From contig JAISEX010000026.1 in the NCBI GenBank assembly GCA_031263875.1, positions 1 through 8,785 on the forward strand: a stretch of 8,785 nucleotides of DNA. Reading direction: 5' to 3'. A model generated the notes under the pieces. The model saw nothing but the letters and a program-made list of their open reading frames with translations. It ran no database searches and was not told where the DNA came from. Below, piece after piece: positions 6,333 to 8,785 of this stretch. Source of the stretch: Eubacteriales Family XIII. Incertae Sedis bacterium. GTDB lineage: Bacteria > Bacillota > Clostridia > Peptostreptococcales > Anaerovoracaceae. Both the position numbers and the translations under genes were made by a program. How positions within the stretch are numbered: position 1 is the first letter of the stretch; each line of letters opens with the position of its first letter.

Positions 6333-8066
6333 TCACATCCTCTCGGGCGCTTCGATGCCGAGCAGCGTCAAGCCGTTCAGCAGCGCCTGTTTCGCCGCGC
6401 GGACGAGGACGAGCTTCGCGTCGCGTTCCGCCTCGTCCTCCACGAGAATATGTTCCTCGTGATAGAACTTATTGAAAGCCTGCGCTATATCCACGATATG
6501 GCGCGTCACGATGGACGGTTCGTATTTCTCCCCCGCGTCGAGGATAACAGCCGGCAACTCGGCGATGCGTTTTATCAGCGAATACGACGCGTCGGAACGC
6601 AAATACGCTCCGCAGGAAGCGCCGGTCCCGCCCGGTAATTTTACGCCCGCATCCTCGGCCTTGCGGAGAACGCTCGCAGCGCGCGCATGCGAATACTGCA
6701 CATAGGGCCCCGTTTCGCCCTCAAAATTCAGTATCTTATCCCAACTGAACACGTAATCCTTGATGCGGTTGTTCGATAATTCGTTGAACACCACGGCGCC
6801 GATGCCGACCTGCCGCGCCGTTTCATCAATATTATCCGTATTCACGTTCTTATCGATAACGATCTTGCGCGTCTGCTCCACCGCGCGGTTCAGCACATCC
6901 TCGAGAAAGACGACGCGCCCCGACCGCGTAGACATGGTCCCGTCGGCAAGGCTGACGAGACCGAACGGCACGTGCACGCAATCGTGCGCCCACTCGTAAC
7001 CGAGCAATTCCTCCACCTTGATAAACTGCTGGAAGTGCAGATTCTGCTGCGACGCGACGACATAGATATTCTTATAAAAATCGTAGGTTTCCTTCCGGTA
7101 GATGGCCGCGGCGATATCGCGCGTGATATAGAGCGTCGAGCCGTCCGATTTCGTGATCAGCGCCGGCGCCATATCGTAGGCGGACAAATCGACGATCTGC
7201 GCCCCGTCCGATTCCACCAGCAGGCCCTTCTCGCTGAGCTCGCGCATGACGCGCCCCATCTTGTCCGAATAAAAACTCTCGCCCGCGTACGAATCGAATT
7301 CGATACCGAGCATCTTATAGACGCGGTTGAACTCGCCGAGGCTCTCGTTTCTGAACCACTGCCACAGCTCCAGTTCCTCCTCGCCGCCCTGTTCGAGCTT
7401 CGCGAACGTTTCGCGCGCCTCGTTCTCGAGTGACGGATCCCGGTCGGCTTCCTCGTGGAATTTCTGATAATAACCGAGCAGCGTCACGATGGGCTCGCGC
7501 TCGACGTCCTCCTTTTTTCCCCACCGGCGGTAGGCGACGATCATCTTACCGAACTGCGTCCCGTAATCGCCGAGGTGGTTGATGCGCACCGTATCGAAGC
7601 CGATAAAGCGGTATATCTTCTCGATGGAATTGCCGATAACCGTGCTTCGGATATGGCCGATATGGAAGGGTTTCGCGATATTCGGCGAGCTGAACTCGAC
7701 GATAACCGTGCGCCCCGCGCCGAAATCGCTCGCGCCGAAACGCTCGCCCCGCTCCAGCACATCCGAAACCGTATCGTCAGCGACGGCCTCTCGATCCAGA
7801 AAGAAATTCAGGTACGCGTTCTCATTCGCGACCCGGCCTAAAAAATCCGCGCGCAAAGAGCCGCTTTCCGCAAGCTCAGCCGCGATCTGCTGCGGAGCTT
7901 TTCTCAACGCCTTCGCCAGCCGGAAACACGGGAACGCGTAGTCGCCCTTCGCCTCGTCGGACGGCGTTTCAAGCGCCGCGTAAACCTCGCTCTCGCCAAG
8001 CCCCGTCTCCTTTATCTGCGGCAGAGCCGCCACCAGCGCCGCAATCTCTTTCTTGAAATCTCTCAT
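6333..8066 (-). CDS. argS: Arginyl-tRNA synthetase
   Basis: Class I aminoacyl-tRNA synthetase (577 aa, a normal length) that charges tRNA-Arg with arginine using ATP in the cytoplasm; essential. The N-terminal Add1 domain occupies about residues 1-115. The catalytic domain has VIVEFSSPNIAKPFHIGHIRS, with the HIGH signature at 135-138, then NHLGDYGTQFGK (163-174) and the KMSKS-equivalent loop MSTRSG at 378-383, which has the form typical of ArgRS. The C-terminal all-helical anticodon-binding (DALR) domain starts near 455 (YVQYSHARAASVLRKA) and ends in LLGIEAPERM, as family members do. The ATG at 8066 has AAGGAAGG closely upstream and overlaps the stop of the membrane-protein gene (ATGA). All key motifs are intact, so it should be functional. 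I see no T-box leader, which many Firmicute synthetase genes carry. Confidence 0.97.
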   Translation of the reverse strand: MRDFKKEIAALVAALPQIKETGLGESEVYAALETPSDEAKGDYAFPCFRLAKALRKAPQQIAAELAESGSLRADFLGRVANENAYLNFFLDREAVADDTVSDVLERGERFGASDFGAGRTVIVEFSSPNIAKPFHIGHIRSTVIGNSIEKIYRFIGFDTVRINHLGDYGTQFGKMIVAYRRWGKKEDVEREPIVTLLGYYQKFHEEADRDPSLENEARETFAKLEQGGEEELELWQWFRNESLGEFNRVYKMLGIEFDSYAGESFYSDKMGRVMRELSEKGLLVESDGAQIVDLSAYDMAPALITKSDGSTLYITRDIAAAIYRKETYDFYKNIYVVASQQNLHFQQFIKVEELLGYEWAHDCVHVPFGLVSLADGTMSTRSGRVVFLEDVLNRAVEQTRKIVIDKNVNTDNIDETARQVGIGAVVFNELSNNRIKDYVFSWDKILNFEGETGPYVQYSHARAASVLRKAEDAGVKLPGGTGASCGAYLRSDASYSLIKRIAELPAVILDAGEKYEPSIVTRHIVDIAQAFNKFYHEEHILVEDEAERDAKLVLVRAAKQALLNGLTLLGIEAPERM

Positions 8067-8320
8067 TTTCCTTCCTTTTCTTCCGCCTCCCGCACGATAG
8101 CTATCTCCTGCTTATTCACCATGCTGCGCGGCACCCCCGTTACCGGGTCCCAAATATTCACGACGTCGCGAACCATTTTGGCCGCCTCGCCCCGCTTCGA
8201 AGATTTGCGTATTATCCGGACAATGATCGCCACGGCAATCAGCGCAAACCCTATCGCTAGCGCGAATCCGGAATAATCCATGATAAACACAAGCGCGTCG
8301 ATAAATTTCGATTCGTTCAT
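8063..8320 (-). CDS. Small single-pass membrane protein
   Basis: Protein of 85 aa that I do not recognise. A hydrophobic helix spans about residues 14-34 (YSGFALAIGFALIAVAIIV), followed by a basic stretch RIIRKSSKRGEAAK, which predicts one transmembrane segment with the C-terminal part in the cytoplasm. The soluble tail (about 45-85) contains NIWDPVTGVPRSMVNKQE and ends in a charged EAEEKEGK. No catalytic motif is visible. The ATG at 8320 is preferred over an in-frame ATG at 8341 because AAGGAGG stands 8 bases before it. Its last bases overlap the argS start (ATGA), so the two are translationally coupled. A functional link to arginine charging is not implied. Confidence 0.8.
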   Translation of the reverse strand: MNESKFIDALVFIMDYSGFALAIGFALIAVAIIVRIIRKSSKRGEAAKMVRDVVNIWDPVTGVPRSMVNKQEIAIVREAEEKEGK

Positions 8321-8328
8321 TCTTACCG

Positions 8329-8335
8329 CCTCCTT
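8329..8335 (-). promoter_or_regulatory. Strong ribosome binding site for the small membrane protein
   Basis: AAGGAGG on the minus strand, 8 bases before the ATG at 8320. It lies inside the longer reading frame that starts at 8341, and so decides in favour of the shorter protein. Confidence 0.8.
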
Positions 8336-8386
8336 CGCCATACCACGAACAGAGAGAGCCGAACCGATGGGATCAAGCCGTCCTCC

Positions 8387-8415
8387 GCATAATTATATAC
8401 CAAGTATAATTATGC
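8387..8415 (-). promoter_or_regulatory. Perfect dyad overlapping the -10 box of the membrane protein-argS unit
   Basis: GCATAATTATA (8387-8397) and TATAATTATGC (8405-8415) are perfect inverted repeats with a 7-base spacer. On the minus strand TATAAT (8397-8392) makes a consensus -10 box; the 17-base-spaced -35 hexamer TTATGG is poor (two of six). Transcription would start near 8385, giving a leader of about 65 bases. By symmetry TATAAT also occurs on the plus strand (8405-8410), without a good -35 box. An 11+11 AT-rich dyad over a weak promoter is the usual form of a repressor operator; the regulator is not in the window. Confidence 0.55.
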
Positions 8416-8418
8416 CAT

Positions 8419-8433
8419 AATAACGCCGTTATT
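8419..8433. promoter_or_regulatory. 15-base palindrome next to the operator-like dyad
   Basis: AATAACG and CGTTATT flank a single C, a perfect odd palindrome 3 bases from the larger dyad and just upstream of the -35 position. It could be a second protein-binding site. A looser repeat GCTTTC/GAAAGC follows at 8439-8444 and 8454-8459. Confidence 0.35.
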
Positions 8434-8486
8434 TCAATGCTTTCCGCGCATATGAAAGCCGTTTTCGCGAGTTTTGCGATAAGGAA

Positions 8487-8785
8487 TGCGGGCGCATGGG
8501 GCTGTCCTTATGATTATATATCCTTGAAAGATCTCGCCATGTTGATTTCCACGCTATTCCATGTATCTCGGGACAGCCCCACCGGGCTCTGCGGGGCTCC
8601 GGCCGCCTGTTTTACGCGGCTTTAGCCGCAGTGTAAAACAGGACAGCGAAGCGAGTCTCATCCTAAGCGGAGGGTTCCGTTGATACTTCCCGTATCAACG
8701 GGTTCCGACAACGCGCCGTTGGCGCTCCTCCGCTCCCTTTGGTCGCTTCGCTGTCCGTTTTGCCTGCCGAAGCAGAGCTTCGGGG
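8487..8785 (+). repeat. Structured repeat element, copy 2 (cut by window end)
   Basis: Same orientation and order as copy 1. It starts with TGCGGGCGCATG. A long-range stem TGGGGCTGTCC (8497-8507) pairs perfectly with GGACAGCCCCA (8571-8581) around an AT-rich 63-base interior. The shared core runs 8581-8655. Next is a large domain closed by GGACAGCGAAGCGA (8641-8654) pairing with TCGCTTCGCTGTCC (8743-8756). Inside it GCGGAGG (8667-8673) pairs with CCTCCGC (8727-8733), enclosing a hairpin CCGTTGATAC/GTATCAACGG (8677-8701) and a small one GCGCC/GGCGC (8713-8725). A last hairpin CCGAAGC/GCTTCGG (8767-8783) reaches the window edge. No gene is supportable here. Transcription from the plus-strand TATAAT at 8405 is conceivable but unsupported. 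Confidence 0.75.

Noticed and set aside
8321..8386. T-box leader for argS
   Set aside because: The leader before the membrane-protein gene is only about 65 bases and shows no T-box sequence or terminator, too short for a T-box riboswitch.
8437..8625. Rightward 62-codon open frame
   Set aside because: It crosses the first stem and core of repeat copy 2, with no ribosome site and no recognisable protein features.

Overview
The window looks like a chromosomal piece of an anaerobic Gram-positive bacterium, most likely an uncultured gut or rumen member of the class Clostridia. The reasons are a ferredoxin-dependent 2-ketoacid oxidoreductase (iorA/iorB), a radical SAM protein of a type common in Clostridia, purine-rich GGAGG-type ribosome binding sites, and GC-rich coding DNA next to AT-rich promoter islands. 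This assignment is an inference from gene content; there is no rRNA or other strong taxonomic marker.

Layout. One gene runs rightward (106-1275): a lipoprotein with an intact transglutaminase-like Cys-His-Asp triad. A convergent non-coding stretch follows (1276-1738), filled mostly by a structured repeat. All other genes run leftward from about 8390 to 1739: a small single-pass membrane protein, argS (arginyl-tRNA synthetase), a 289-base gap holding a compact inverted-repeat element and a good internal promoter, a radical SAM protein, a TPR protein, iorA and iorB. Spacing is tight in two blocks: the membrane protein and argS share an ATGA overlap; the TPR gene and iorA overlap by 8 bases, and iorA and iorB are 2 bases apart. 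The block therefore reads as two promoter units, membrane protein-argS and radical SAM-TPR-iorAB. IorAB would act together in the cytoplasm, decarboxylating aryl-pyruvates from aromatic amino acids to aryl-acyl-CoA while reducing ferredoxin; the roles of the radical SAM and TPR proteins beside it are unknown.

The most unusual content is non-coding. Two elements in the same orientation, at 1294 to about 1619 and at 8487 to beyond the window end, share a 75-base core (73 of 75 positions identical), a conserved start motif, and a common folding plan: a long-range first stem whose bases differ between copies but still pair, an invariant bulged hairpin, and a multi-branched domain closed by the same GCGGAGG/CCTCCGC stem but holding different internal hairpins. 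This pattern of preserved pairing with changed sequence is what a structured RNA or a folded mobile repeat would show, and I do not recognise it as a named family. A different 164-base element with imperfect terminal inverted repeats sits 3 bases after the argS stop codon. A perfect 11+11 dyad overlaps the TATAAT box upstream of the membrane protein-argS unit and looks like an operator.
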